Shown: one piece after another, positions 32,926-41,529 of the stretch
Layout: each line of letters starts with the position of its first letter
How positions within the stretch are numbered: the stretch's first letter is position 1
Source: Patescibacteria group bacterium
GTDB lineage: Bacteria; Patescibacteriota; Saccharimonadia; Saccharimonadales; UBA4665
DNA length: 64,000 nt
Assembly: GCA_030271625.1 (NCBI GenBank)
Contig: JARXKN010000001.1
Coordinates: forward strand, 372,001-436,000
Reading direction: 5' to 3'
Translations under genes and position numbers: made by a program
The notes under the pieces: generated by a model
What the model was told of the DNA's origin: nothing
Databases searched by the model: none
Seen by the model: only the letters and a program-made list of their open reading frames with translations

Positions 32926-33099
32926 ATGACCGATGAACCACTGCCGTGTGCCGACAAGCTGGCCTTTGACACCAAGACGCAGGCCAGCGTTAGCGCCAAT
33001 GTTGTGCAGTTTCAGCATGGGTCCACGGTGCATCCCTATCGCTGTCAATATTGCGATTTATGGCACCTCTCAAGTCGCCAACCAAATGTCACCAACTAA
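32926..33099 (+). CDS. 57-residue zinc-finger-like small protein
   Basis: A small frame of 57 codons beginning 11 bases after the exporter stop. Its C-terminal half reads HPYRCQYCDLWHLS, with CxxC plus flanking histidines that could bind one zinc. A TATAAT (32910-32915) is placed ten bases before the ATG, with ATGTCA 18 bases upstream of it, so it has its own promoter. The conserved look of the Cys/His pattern makes it more likely to be real than chance. Function unknown. Confidence 0.6.
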   Translation: MTDEPLPCADKLAFDTKTQASVSANVVQFQHGSTVHPYRCQYCDLWHLSSRQPNVTN

Positions 33100-33156
33100 C
33101 TTAAGGAAGTAAAATCGCTTGACCGCATCAGGTCTAAACCGGTACGCTTAACTGAT

Positions 33157-34449
33157 ATGCCTCCATTTAATAAAGCTAAAGATTTTGCTAAAGATATTGT
33201 CGGAAAAAGCCGACAATTTTCTTTCCGGCCCGATAAAGAATTAACCCCGGAAGATGTCAAAGTCGCTCGGCAGTATATTGTTGATTTTTGGCCGCACGTC
33301 CAGCGCTATCACCCCAAAGATGACGAAAGCCTGTTAGGTCTGCCTAAACCCTATTTAGTGCCTTCGTTTACCGAAAAGACTGGCTTTGACTACAACGAGC
33401 TCTACTACTGGGATAGCTACTTTATGGTGCAGGGTATGTTAGATGCCGATCATAAAGAGCTCGTCATGGGTATCTTAGAGAACTTACAGGCCTTATTCTT
33501 ACGCTTTAAGGTCATACCAAACGCCTCTCGTACCTATCTGATGGGCCGCTCGCAACCACCGTTTTTAACATCGTTTATCCTCGATATCTACCATGCCTAC
33601 GACCCGGGTCTAGACTGGCTACGAGCCAACATGGAAGTCGCTAAGCAGGAGTATGCTACCGTCTGGCTCGGCATGAAAAAGCCGAATGAGCGCCAAGTCC
33701 ATAAAGGCTTAAGCCGTTACTACGATATCAATTATCTGCACGACCTGGCCGAGGCCGAAAGCGGCTGGGATATGACGCCCCGTTTTGGACGCCGCGCACT
33801 TAACTACTTACCGGTGGATTTGAACGCTTTGCTGTACAAGTACGAAACCGACTTTGCCCGTGTCGCTCGCTTGCTAGGCGACAAACGGGAGGCGGCCCGG
33901 TGGGATGATGCGGCTGAACTACGCAAAGCCACTATGAATAGCCTGATGTGGGACCGTATCCGTGGCCTGTTCTACGATTATAACTACGTTAAAGAGCGCC
34001 GTGGTAACGTCAGTAGCCTGGCAGCCTACTTCCCGATGTTTGCCGGTATGGTCGACGATAAGCAAGCCGCCGCCATGGTGCGAGCCCTCCGCCGGTTTGA
34101 AAATAAAGGCGGTCTGGCTACCACTGATTCCTTGCCAGTTGGACAATTCGTCTTCGGCAGCATGCCAACCCAGTGGGCCTATCCGAACGGCTGGGCGCCG
34201 TTACATTATGTGGTTATAAAGGGTCTTGAACGCTACGGCTACCATGCCGATGCCCGCCGCATAGCTATGAAATGGCTCAAGAGTAATCTTAGCTGGTTTA
34301 CTATTAACGGCGTCTTCCTCGAAAAATATAACGTCGTGTCGCCTGAAAAACCACCAATTAAGGGCGTCTACCCCAGCCAAGAAGGTTTTGGCTGGACGAA
34401 CGGCGTCTTTGAACGCTTCTGCCAAGATTATGTGGACCGTGCCCGATGA
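33157..34449 (+). CDS. treA: Trehalase, GH37 family, no signal peptide
   Basis: A 430-residue protein that matches GH37 alpha,alpha-trehalases, which split trehalose into two glucoses. Family signatures are YNELYYWDSYFMVQGML near residue 82, PNASRTYLMGRSQPP near residue 122, PTQWAYPNGWAPLHY near residue 336 (compare QWDYPNGWAP) and PSQEGFGWTNGVF near residue 407. The Asp of YYWDSYF region and Glu of QEGFGW are the expected catalytic area. No secretion signal is seen, so it acts in the cytoplasm and trehalose must be imported or made inside. TTGACC and TACGCT form a promoter, 18 bases apart. Its stop overlaps the next MazG gene (ATGA). Confidence 0.88.
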   Translation: MPPFNKAKDFAKDIVGKSRQFSFRPDKELTPEDVKVARQYIVDFWPHVQRYHPKDDESLLGLPKPYLVPSFTEKTGFDYNELYYWDSYFMVQGMLDADHKELVMGILENLQALFLRFKVIPNASRTYLMGRSQPPFLTSFILDIYHAYDPGLDWLRANMEVAKQEYATVWLGMKKPNERQVHKGLSRYYDINYLHDLAEAESGWDMTPRFGRRALNYLPVDLNALLYKYETDFARVARLLGDKREAARWDDAAELRKATMNSLMWDRIRGLFYDYNYVKERRGNVSSLAAYFPMFAGMVDDKQAAAMVRALRRFENKGGLATTDSLPVGQFVFGSMPTQWAYPNGWAPLHYVVIKGLERYGYHADARRIAMKWLKSNLSWFTINGVFLEKYNVVSPEKPPIKGVYPSQEGFGWTNGVFERFCQDYVDRAR

Positions 34450-34757
34450 GCCAACAGCCACAAACCCTAGCCGATTATCAAACATTAGTTGCACAATTAG
34501 TCGTGGCTCGTGGTTTCGACCAAGAAACAGTGCCAGAAGTCTTTACGCTATTGGTTGAAGAAGTTGGTGAGTTAGCTAAGGCTATAAGAAAAGCTAACGG
34601 ACAAAAGGTCGATGCCCAGTCGCAACATCACGAAGTGGCCGAAGAAGCAGCCGATGTCTTTTGGCTGTTGATAGACCTCTGTAATCGCTTAGGTATTGAC
34701 CTCCAACAAGCGTTTCTTAATAAAGAATTAAAAAATGCTAATAGAGTCTGGAAATAG
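34446..34757 (+). CDS. MazG-like nucleotide pyrophosphohydrolase (second of three)
   Basis: A 103-residue protein with the MazG metal motifs LLVEEVGELAKAI near residue 36 (E-E-x-x-E) and EEAADVFWLLIDL near residue 62. It would hydrolyse dNTPs or aberrant nucleotides to monophosphates. It overlaps the trehalase stop by 4 bases. Sequence differs from the copies at 12236 and 60014, so these are not recent duplicates. Confidence 0.88.
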   Translation: MSQQPQTLADYQTLVAQLVVARGFDQETVPEVFTLLVEEVGELAKAIRKANGQKVDAQSQHHEVAEEAADVFWLLIDLCNRLGIDLQQAFLNKELKNANRVWK

Positions 34758-34781
34758 CGCTGTCTAGCCTATACTCTAACT

Positions 34782-35204
34782 ATGACTGAAACTATCAACT
34801 GTCCCTTCTGCGACCCACTTGAGCGAGTGATAAAGAGCAACCATACGGCCCAAGTACTTTTGAGTGATCCTCGGAAAGTGCCAGGCCACATTTTAGTTAT
34901 GCCAAAGCGTCATGTTCTAGCGCCGTGGGACCTAACCCAACAGGAACTTCAAGATATTTTTGAATTGATCTTTTTTGTAGAGAAAAAAATAATCGGCAAG
35001 CTCGGCGATGGTTGTGATATCCGACAGAACTACCGTCCATTCATGAAGCAAAATGCGCTCAAGATTGATCATGTACATTTTCATGTTATTCCGCGTAGTT
35101 ACCAGGACTACATATATAGTGTGGCTGAAAAGTACGAAACTGATTTATTTGCCGAATTGGATGACCTGGAGCGCGACGAAGTCACCAAATTACTCGCCGA
35201 TTAA
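34782..35204 (+). CDS. HIT family hydrolase
   Basis: A 140-residue protein with the HIT motif H-x-H-x-H seen as HVHFHVIP near residue 106, and a cysteine pair CPFC near residue 7 that could bind zinc as in many HIT proteins. It acts on nucleotide conjugates such as adenosine phosphoramidates or dinucleoside polyphosphates. A TATACT at 34770-34775 ends 6 bases before the ATG, so the mRNA should be leaderless. Confidence 0.92.
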   Translation: MTETINCPFCDPLERVIKSNHTAQVLLSDPRKVPGHILVMPKRHVLAPWDLTQQELQDIFELIFFVEKKIIGKLGDGCDIRQNYRPFMKQNALKIDHVHFHVIPRSYQDYIYSVAEKYETDLFAELDDLERDEVTKLLAD

Positions 35205-35228
35205 GGGGTAAAACGCCCGGCTTACCCC
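35205..35228. repeat. Hairpin between HIT and metG genes
   Basis: GGGGTAA (35205-35211) pairs with TTACCCC (35222-35228); the loop also contains GCCCGGC. There is no T-run, so this may be an mRNA-end hairpin rather than a full intrinsic terminator. Confidence 0.5.
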
Positions 35229-35251
35229 AAAGGTGATGCTATACTGAACCA

Positions 35252-36685
35252 ATGAATAATTACATTACCACCTCTATTCCCTATGTTAATGGCGAGCCAC
35301 ATATTGGCCATGCACTTGAGTTTATAATGGCGGATGTTTTAGCTCGGGCCGCTCGGTCCCGTGGCGAAACCGTGCTGTTTAGCACCGGTAGCGATGAACA
35401 TGGCGGGAAAATCGCTGAAAAAGCTGCCGAAGCCGGCATCACCCCAAAAGAGCTGGCCGATAAAATGAGTGCCACCTTTAGCGACTTAGCCAAAAAGCTA
35501 CAAATCAGCAATGATCGATTTATCCGTACCACCGACGCCGGTCATGAGCAACGGGCCCAACTAATCTGGAAAGCCCTAGAAAAAGATATTTATAAAGCCA
35601 AGTATACTGGCTGGTACTGCGTTGGCGACGAAGCGTTCTTTTCCGAAACCGAAGTTGAAGCTAATAAGGGCATCTGCCCGAACCATAATCGTCCCTATGA
35701 CAAGATAGAAGAGGAAAACTATTTCTTTAAGCTGAGCAGCTATTCCAAAGCCGTTTTAGAAGCCATTGAGTCAAATGCCTTCGTAATCCTGCCCGATACT
35801 CGCCGCAACGAGATTCTCAGCCTACTACGGGATGGTTTAGAGGATATTAGTATCTCCCGGCCCAAGGATAAAATTAGCTGGGGCATAGCTGTCCCTGGTG
35901 ACCCGCATCAGGTCATGTACGTCTGGTTCGAAGCGCTCATGAACTACATTACCGTTCTGGGGTATCCAGAACACGCCGATTTCAAGACGTTTTGGCCGGC
36001 CACCACCCAAGTTGTCGGTAAAGACATTATTCGCTTCCACGCCGCTATTTGGCCAGCGATGCTGCTTGGTCTCGGCTTACCATTACCGCAGACGCTGTAT
36101 GTCCACGGTTTTATCACCGTTGACGGCAAAAAGATGAGTAAAAGTCTTGGTAACTATGTTTCGCCGAACGATATTGTCGATAAGTACGGTGTGGACGCTT
36201 TCCGCTACTATTTCATGCGCCACATTCCAAGTTACGGCGATGGTGACTTTAGCTGGGCTACTTTTGAGGCCGCCTACAATAATGAGTTAGCCAATGAGCT
36301 GGGCAACGCCGTCAGTCGTACCGTGGCAATGATTATTAAATACCAGGAGGGAATCATCGGCGATATTCCTCCAGCCGAGCACGACATCGCTCAATATTTG
36401 GCAGCCCTCCAAGCTTGTCGTTTCGATAGGGCTCTCGATGAAGTCTGGGAGCAGGTGCGAGGACTAAATCAGTATATCGATCAAGAGAAACCCTGGGAGC
36501 TGGCCAAGCAGCAAGATCCCGATCACCTCCGTGAAGTCTTAGCCTACCAAGCTAGCAATCTATTAGAAATTGCTGATTTGATTGAGCCGTTTATGCCCGA
36601 AACGGCCGCCAAGATTACCGGCATCTTTAATGAAGGCATCGTGCGACCGTTAGAGGGCACTCTGTTTCCAAAACACGAAGCCTAA
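35252..36685 (+). CDS. metG: Methionyl-tRNA synthetase
   Basis: A 477-residue class I synthetase that charges tRNA-Met. The HIGH motif appears as EPHIGHALEF near residue 18 and KMSKS as KKMSKSLGNY near residue 293. The insert between the two has a degenerate knuckle with only one or two Cys (WYCVGDEAFF, GICPNHNRPYD), so zinc binding looks reduced. It lacks the C-terminal tRNA-binding/EMAP domain found in longer versions. A TGCTATACT at 35237-35245 lies six bases before the ATG, giving a leaderless message. Confidence 0.96.
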   Translation: MNNYITTSIPYVNGEPHIGHALEFIMADVLARAARSRGETVLFSTGSDEHGGKIAEKAAEAGITPKELADKMSATFSDLAKKLQISNDRFIRTTDAGHEQRAQLIWKALEKDIYKAKYTGWYCVGDEAFFSETEVEANKGICPNHNRPYDKIEEENYFFKLSSYSKAVLEAIESNAFVILPDTRRNEILSLLRDGLEDISISRPKDKISWGIAVPGDPHQVMYVWFEALMNYITVLGYPEHADFKTFWPATTQVVGKDIIRFHAAIWPAMLLGLGLPLPQTLYVHGFITVDGKKMSKSLGNYVSPNDIVDKYGVDAFRYYFMRHIPSYGDGDFSWATFEAAYNNELANELGNAVSRTVAMIIKYQEGIIGDIPPAEHDIAQYLAALQACRFDRALDEVWEQVRGLNQYIDQEKPWELAKQQDPDHLREVLAYQASNLLEIADLIEPFMPETAAKITGIFNEGIVRPLEGTLFPKHEA

Positions 36686-36693
36686 ATCCCACC

Positions 36694-37509
36694 ATGGAAT
36701 TTGTTGATACCCACTGCCATATTCAATCTGCTGGTAACAGCCAAGGCGAGCGGACAACGGGTGAAATCTGGGCCAAATATCCGGACTTAACAGGGAAAGC
36801 ACTGGTCGAGTCAGCCGAGCAGTCAGGCGTCACAAAACTAATTTGTGTCGGTTGCGACTTACGCGATAGTCAGTTGGCGGTTAGCTTTGCGCAGCAGCAT
36901 GAGACCGTCTGGTCGAGTATCGGCATTCATCCGCATGAGGCTAAGCTGCTGGCAAATAACGATACGGCAATGACTAGCTTTAAGACATTGGTAACCGAAG
37001 CCAAAGTAGTCGCGGTTGGTGAGTGCGGCCTTGATTACTTTTATAACCATTCCCCGAAAGCCGACCAGATTATGGTCTTGCGGGCACAGATAGAGCTAGC
37101 GCTGGCCAATAATTTACCACTGATTTTTCATGTCCGGGAAGCGTACGACGACTTTTGGCCAATCTTTGCATCCTACCAGGGTATTCGGGGCGTGCTGCAC
37201 AGCTTTACTGACACCACGGCTAATATGGAGCGGGCAGTTGAGAACGGCTTATACCTTGGCGTCAATGGTATTGCCACCTTCGCTAAACAGGCAGAGCAGG
37301 TCGCTATGTACCAAGCCATTCCGCTGTCTAACCTGCTGTTAGAGACTGATGCCCCCTTCTTGACTCCTACCCCTTATCGTGGTAAGGTAAATGAGCCTAA
37401 ACACATTGTTACGGTGGCAAAGTTTTTATCCCAGCTGCAATCCGTCACTCTTACTGAGTTGGCCACAGCCACTACCCGTAACGCAAATACACTGTTTGGC
37501 CTGAAATAG
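36694..37509 (+). CDS. TatD family metal-dependent hydrolase
   Basis: A 271-residue TIM-barrel hydrolase of the TatD type, usually a DNase or D-aminoacyl-tRNA editing-like enzyme. Metal ligands are visible as DTHCHIQ (residues 4-10), GIHPHEA near residue 78, GECGLDYFY near residue 109, FHVREAYDD near residue 147 and ETDAPFLTP near residue 222. It starts 9 bases after metG, as in many bacteria where metG and tatD are neighbours. Function in DNA repair or RNA quality control is family-based. Confidence 0.93.
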   Translation: MEFVDTHCHIQSAGNSQGERTTGEIWAKYPDLTGKALVESAEQSGVTKLICVGCDLRDSQLAVSFAQQHETVWSSIGIHPHEAKLLANNDTAMTSFKTLVTEAKVVAVGECGLDYFYNHSPKADQIMVLRAQIELALANNLPLIFHVREAYDDFWPIFASYQGIRGVLHSFTDTTANMERAVENGLYLGVNGIATFAKQAEQVAMYQAIPLSNLLLETDAPFLTPTPYRGKVNEPKHIVTVAKFLSQLQSVTLTELATATTRNANTLFGLK

Positions 37510-37512
37510 ACT

Positions 37513-37830
37513 ATGCTCGGAAATAATCACCCAACCAATGCTAATGAACGCCGCCCCAACGCGGAACTCGTTGCCGTGCAGCAACGATTGCAAGAGATAG
37601 CTATCGCTACCCGCGACGAACACCAGGCCGAACTCAATCAGTATCCAGGTCTATTTACGGTTGTTGAGCCAGCCGCACCCACACCTGCCGCCATCGTTAC
37701 CGTACCAAGCCAAGTTGCCGGTAATGTTATTACCCTAGCTAACCAGCGCGAGGCCCGGGTGCTTAATGAGCAAGAAGAGCGCTTAGCAGTGGCTCGTCAA
37801 GCTGCCAGCCAAGCTCACGAGGCCGCTTAA
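37513..37830 (+). CDS. Hypothetical small protein
   Basis: A 105-residue acidic, helical protein with no signal or membrane segment. It is rich in Ala, Glu, Gln and Arg (LVAVQQRLQEIAIATRDEHQ) and has a central Pro/Val-rich part. I recognise no family. It starts 3 bases after tatD and is followed by another small unknown after one base, so it belongs to the metG-tatD operon. Perhaps a structural or adaptor protein. Confidence 0.65.
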   Translation: MLGNNHPTNANERRPNAELVAVQQRLQEIAIATRDEHQAELNQYPGLFTVVEPAAPTPAAIVTVPSQVAGNVITLANQREARVLNEQEERLAVARQAASQAHEAA

Positions 37831-37831
37831 G

Positions 37832-38203
37832 ATGAATTTGTTACCTAAAATCTTCCCCCAAGATGAAGCCCAGCAAGCCGCTAAAGCCGAACGGTCACTA
37901 ATTAGTATGGAAGCTAAAATTGGTGGTCAACTGTTTGGCACCATTCCGGCAGGTCATCGCCGTGAATTCTTTTGCCTCGATCGTCACACCTGGATTTGGC
38001 ACGAAGAGTGGGTCAACAGCAAAGGTAAAAAACAAGCCGTCACCACACGTTACAATGTTCGTCCGAACGGGGTTTTAAAATCACAAAATAATCATCCCTA
38101 CCAACCGTTGTCCGAGACCGAAGCCCGCAATTTGTACCGAACCACTGAACTCTACCGCGACCGCGTCAGCGCTGAATATAACCGGATACTTCAAGCTGCC
38201 TAA
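37832..38203 (+). CDS. Hypothetical protein with aromatic core
   Basis: A 123-residue soluble protein. The middle (HRREFFCLDRHTWIWHEEW, residues about 42-60) is rich in aromatic residues followed by RYNVRPNGVLKSQ, which looks like a compact beta domain. No family is recognised. It sits between two operon members, 14 bases before the cysteine desulfurase gene, so it may take part in the same process, but there is no direct evidence. Confidence 0.65.
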   Translation: MNLLPKIFPQDEAQQAAKAERSLISMEAKIGGQLFGTIPAGHRREFFCLDRHTWIWHEEWVNSKGKKQAVTTRYNVRPNGVLKSQNNHPYQPLSETEARNLYRTTELYRDRVSAEYNRILQAA

Positions 38204-38217
38204 AGCAGGTACGCACT

Positions 38218-39363
38218 GTGGCTCAATCAATCTATTTAGACTACGCCGCCGCCACTCCAATAGACAAAACAGTGCTTGCGGCCATGCAACCTTTTTTAAC
38301 GACCGAGTTTTACAATCCTTCGGCTACCTATAGCGCTGGCCGCCAATCGCGCCAGGCGCTAGAGGCCGCTCGCCAAGAAGTTGCCGTCTGCTTAGGGGCC
38401 CGCCCCAGCGAAATCGTTTTTACGGCCGGCGGAACTGAGGCGAATAACTTAGCCGTGCACGGTGTTATGAGTCAGTACGCCGCTAGTAACATGGTCATAA
38501 GTAGTATTGAGCACAGCGCCCTCAAAAAGCCGGCGGCTCAGTTTGCTACAAAAATTGCCGCTGTGGGCGCGAACGGCGTCATAGACCTGGATGATTTGCT
38601 AGCTAAGATTGATGACACTACCGTTTTGGTGAGCGTTATGTACGCTAACAACGAGATTGGCACCGTGCAGCCACTGCGAGCCATCGCCGGACTACTGGCA
38701 ACTATTAAAAAAGACCGCCTACGGGTAGGGAACACCCTACCATTACTGTTGCATACCGATGCCTGCCAGGCGCCTAATTATTTAGATATTCACACCGCCG
38801 GACTAGGGGTTGATTTGATGACCCTGAATGGTGGCAAAATATACGGCCCTAAGCAAACTGGCTGCCTGTTTATTAAGGGTGGCACCAGCCTGACTCCACA
38901 AATAACTGGGGGCGGCCAAGAACATGGCCTGCGTTCCGGTACCGAAAATGTTGCCGGAGCCGTTGGCTTTGCGCGCGCTTTAACGCTCGCCCAACACCAA
39001 CGTAATCAAGAAGTACTACGACTCCGCGAACTGCAGCAAGAATTTTATAAGCAACTGAGCGGGCAGCTTCCGGCAGCCATTATTAATGGTTCAACTAAAG
39101 TTCGATTACCTAATAATGTCCACCTCACCGTACCTGGCCAAGATAACGAACGACTGCTAATGGCGCTTGATGAGCGGGGCATTATGGCCGCCGCTGGCTC
39201 AGCCTGTAGTGCTAGCAGCCAAACACCATCGGATGTATTAGCTAGTATTGGCTTGAGTGATGAGCTGGCGCAAGCCTCGCTGCGCTTTAGTATGGGGCGA
39301 CAGACCACGCTGGCAGAAGTTACCACCACTGTTACCGCCCTGGCTAAACTAGTTCACAACTAG
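38218..39363 (+). CDS. Cysteine desulfurase (NifS/IscS family)
   Basis: A 381-residue PLP enzyme that takes sulfur from cysteine for tRNA thiolation or iron-sulfur clusters. The start is GTG. Motifs: YLDYAAATPID at the N-terminus, FTAGGTEANNLAV near residue 67, HTDACQAPN near residue 177, the PLP-binding Lys in TLNGGKIYGPKQ near residue 205 and the persulfide Cys in GSACSASSQTPSD near residue 326. No scaffold protein or MnmA gene is in the window; it may serve tRNA 2-thiolation encoded elsewhere. Confidence 0.94.
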   Translation: MAQSIYLDYAAATPIDKTVLAAMQPFLTTEFYNPSATYSAGRQSRQALEAARQEVAVCLGARPSEIVFTAGGTEANNLAVHGVMSQYAASNMVISSIEHSALKKPAAQFATKIAAVGANGVIDLDDLLAKIDDTTVLVSVMYANNEIGTVQPLRAIAGLLATIKKDRLRVGNTLPLLLHTDACQAPNYLDIHTAGLGVDLMTLNGGKIYGPKQTGCLFIKGGTSLTPQITGGGQEHGLRSGTENVAGAVGFARALTLAQHQRNQEVLRLRELQQEFYKQLSGQLPAAIINGSTKVRLPNNVHLTVPGQDNERLLMALDERGIMAAAGSACSASSQTPSDVLASIGLSDELAQASLRFSMGRQTTLAEVTTTVTALAKLVHN

Positions 39364-39404
39364 CCAATATTGTCTGGCTAACCAAAAGCGGTATACTAAG
39401 GGTA

Positions 39405-40310
39405 ATGATCCGCCAATATAAACAACGGTTAGTTTCCTCGACGCTGGTAGCACTATTAGTGTCAGCCCTGGCAGTGACGTCGGTTTCGGCAGCTACCCCC
39501 GCGTCCACCGCTAAGACACCGGCCGCAAAAACCGATTCGTCATCAGTAAATATCACCCAGGCCGTGACCCAAAGTTATAATGCCGATAGCGCTATTCAGT
39601 TAGGAATGATTGTTAAGCTGAAGGATAAAGACAGCGCGACTGTTGAACCAATAACCCAAAGTACGCTCAGCCGCATGCTCGGCGTCGTGGTGGCTCCCAA
39701 TGACTCTACCGTGACGGTATCACCCCTGACAACTACTAAGCAGCAGGTGTTTGTTGCTAGTTCTGGTCGTTACAGTACGTTGGTCAGCAATCAAGAGGGG
39801 CCAATCAAAAATGGCGATTTAATAACGGCTTCGGCCTTGTCTGGTATTGGCATGAAGGCCACTGAAGGCCAATCGTATATCTTGGGCCGCGCTACCAGCT
39901 CATTTAGTGGCACCGCCAATGTGATTGGTAAGGTTGGTGTTAAGGATTCCGGCGGTAAGACTACCGATGTGTCGATTGGCCGAGTTACCGTCGACCTGGA
40001 TGTCTCTCATAACCCGCTGGCTTCTAAATCAACTGACTTTGTACCCGGTATCTTAGCCAAAAGCGCTGCCACAATTGCCAGCCGTCCAGTGAGTGCGGCC
40101 CGTATCTACCTGGGGGTGGTTACCCTGTTAGTGACCACGATTGTAACGGCTAACCTGCTCTATAGCGGTGTTCGTAACGGTATGATTGCCGTCGGTCGTA
40201 ACCCGCTGTCTAGGAAGTCAATTATTAAGAGCTTAATTCAAACGGTCATTGCCGGCTTAATTATTTTCATTGTCGGCGTACTTGCCGTATACTTATTATT
40301 AAAGCTTTAG
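39405..40310 (+). CDS. Membrane protein with c-subunit-like C-terminal hairpin, upstream of F-ATPase genes
   Basis: A 301-residue protein. Residues about 9-30 form a signal segment. A beta-rich external domain (about residues 45-220, with GMIVKLKDKDSATVEPI and GRYSTLVSNQEGPIKNGDL) follows. The C-terminus has two hydrophobic helices (about residues 226-248 and 272-300) joined by NGMIAVGRNPLSRKSI. This loop resembles the polar loop of some ATP-synthase c subunits (AIGRNPEA type), but the second helix has no Asp or Glu, so it could not carry protons in the usual way. It stands 96 bases before the b-like gene, in the slot where a and c subunits usually are. A TATACT lies 7 bases before the ATG (leaderless). 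Confidence 0.75.
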   Translation: MIRQYKQRLVSSTLVALLVSALAVTSVSAATPASTAKTPAAKTDSSSVNITQAVTQSYNADSAIQLGMIVKLKDKDSATVEPITQSTLSRMLGVVVAPNDSTVTVSPLTTTKQQVFVASSGRYSTLVSNQEGPIKNGDLITASALSGIGMKATEGQSYILGRATSSFSGTANVIGKVGVKDSGGKTTDVSIGRVTVDLDVSHNPLASKSTDFVPGILAKSAATIASRPVSAARIYLGVVTLLVTTIVTANLLYSGVRNGMIAVGRNPLSRKSIIKSLIQTVIAGLIIFIVGVLAVYLLLKL

Positions 40311-40406
40311 CACTTTGACAGTAGTGGGTTCCAAATCAACGGTCTCACAGTTAGAGCGGCTTAGCCAATAAAATCATATGAGATAGCAATTGGTGGGTAA
40401 ACAAAC

Positions 40407-41033
40407 ATGACAATCTGGTGGCTCCTTTTATTACTCGGCTTCATCGGCGCAACGGGCATCGCTTTTATATGGCTGATCGTGAAGGTTGGCGGCACCGCTA
40501 AACCGGCTAAAAAAGCGACCGGTGTTGACTCGATCCAAGAGGCCGCTGATGCTGATGTCGAGCATATCTTCAACGAAGACTTCCGTGAAGAGCTCCGTAA
40601 CCGTGGCCGACTACACTTTGAGAAGATTATTGGTGAAAATGCCATGTTCTTGCAGCAAGACCTTCGTCTGACGACCTCACAGCTTAACGAGTACATGAAA
40701 ACCGAAATTGCCAGTAAGCTCAAGGAAGAGTTTAAGAAGTACGAAGAATCGATTATGGATGCCAAGCAGATGGCGATTGAGTCAATCCAAAAGACCAATG
40801 CGGCCATTGATGAGCAACGAGCCCTGCTGGGCCAAGCGGTCCAAAAAGAGATTGTGGCCGAGAAGCAGCAACTGGTGCAGCGTTTTGAGCAGAATATGAC
40901 CGACATTGTTAACCACTACGTTATCTCGGCTATCGGTAATCAGATTGACCTCAACGACCAACTGGAATACATTTTGGCTGACCTGGAGGCTAACAAAGCC
41001 GCCATGATTGAGGATATTACTAATGGCGCATGA
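40407..41033 (+). CDS. atpF: F-ATPase subunit b-like protein
   Basis: A 208-residue protein with one N-terminal membrane helix (residues about 3-25) and a long, charged coiled coil to the end, the layout of the b stalk. Segments such as EEFKKYEESIMDAKQMAIESI and AEKQQLVQRFEQNMTDIV match this. It is longer than most b subunits and has a distinct N-terminal linker (KPAKKATGVDSIQEAADADVE). The gene overlaps the delta gene by 11 bases. Neither a nor c subunit precedes it. Assignment rests on position and topology. Confidence 0.82.
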   Translation: MTIWWLLLLLGFIGATGIAFIWLIVKVGGTAKPAKKATGVDSIQEAADADVEHIFNEDFREELRNRGRLHFEKIIGENAMFLQQDLRLTTSQLNEYMKTEIASKLKEEFKKYEESIMDAKQMAIESIQKTNAAIDEQRALLGQAVQKEIVAEKQQLVQRFEQNMTDIVNHYVISAIGNQIDLNDQLEYILADLEANKAAMIEDITNGA

Positions 41034-41529
41034 GTCAGCTGACCAGCCACAGTTGGTACTGCCATTGTTGGTCGTCAGCCCGGTTGATGTTGGCCGTTTG
41101 ATTCGTGACGTCGAAACTCTTGATAATTTGCTAATGCAATACGACTTAAAAGGCGCCACTCATGAAGCTAAGATGCCCAAAGTATCATTACTGCTCGACA
41201 GTATTATTGATGCCAACAAGCTAGATTTATTAGTTCCGGCTCAACGCCAACGCTTACTAGCTTTCCTGCAATCAGTTCGTACCCAAGCACCGGTGCTGCA
41301 TATTAGTTTTGGCGCTGACCCCGCGGCTAGTTTTATCGAAAAGCTGATGACCTGGCTGCGCCGCGAAATTAGTCCGCAAGTGTTACTGACCATTGGCCTG
41401 CAACCTAACATTGGGGCTGGTTGTCTGGTTCGCTCAACTAATAAATTTTATGATTTCTCATTGCGCCAGAATTTTACTAAGAACCGGGAGCTGTTGATGG
41501 CCAGTTTCCAAGAGGTGGCTAAAACGTGA
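41023..41529 (+). CDS. atpH: F-ATPase subunit delta-like protein
   Basis: A 168-residue protein. I use the ATG at 41023 ([10 protein letters not shown]) because it gives a short overlap with the b gene; an earlier start at 41008 lies further inside it. The N-terminal half is helical; the C-terminal part [20 protein letters not shown], followed by LRQNF, resembles the delta subunit's final beta strand and helix (IIGGMVVQVGDKVID type). It would link the b stalk to F1. Last 4 bases overlap the alpha gene. Confidence comes mainly from operon order. Confidence 0.78.
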   Translation: MAHESADQPQLVLPLLVVSPVDVGRLIRDVETLDNLLMQYDLKGATHEAKMPKVSLLLDSIIDANKLDLLVPAQRQRLLAFLQSVRTQAPVLHISFGADPAASFIEKLMTWLRREISPQVLLTIGLQPNIGAGCLVRSTNKFYDFSLRQNFTKNRELLMASFQEVAKT

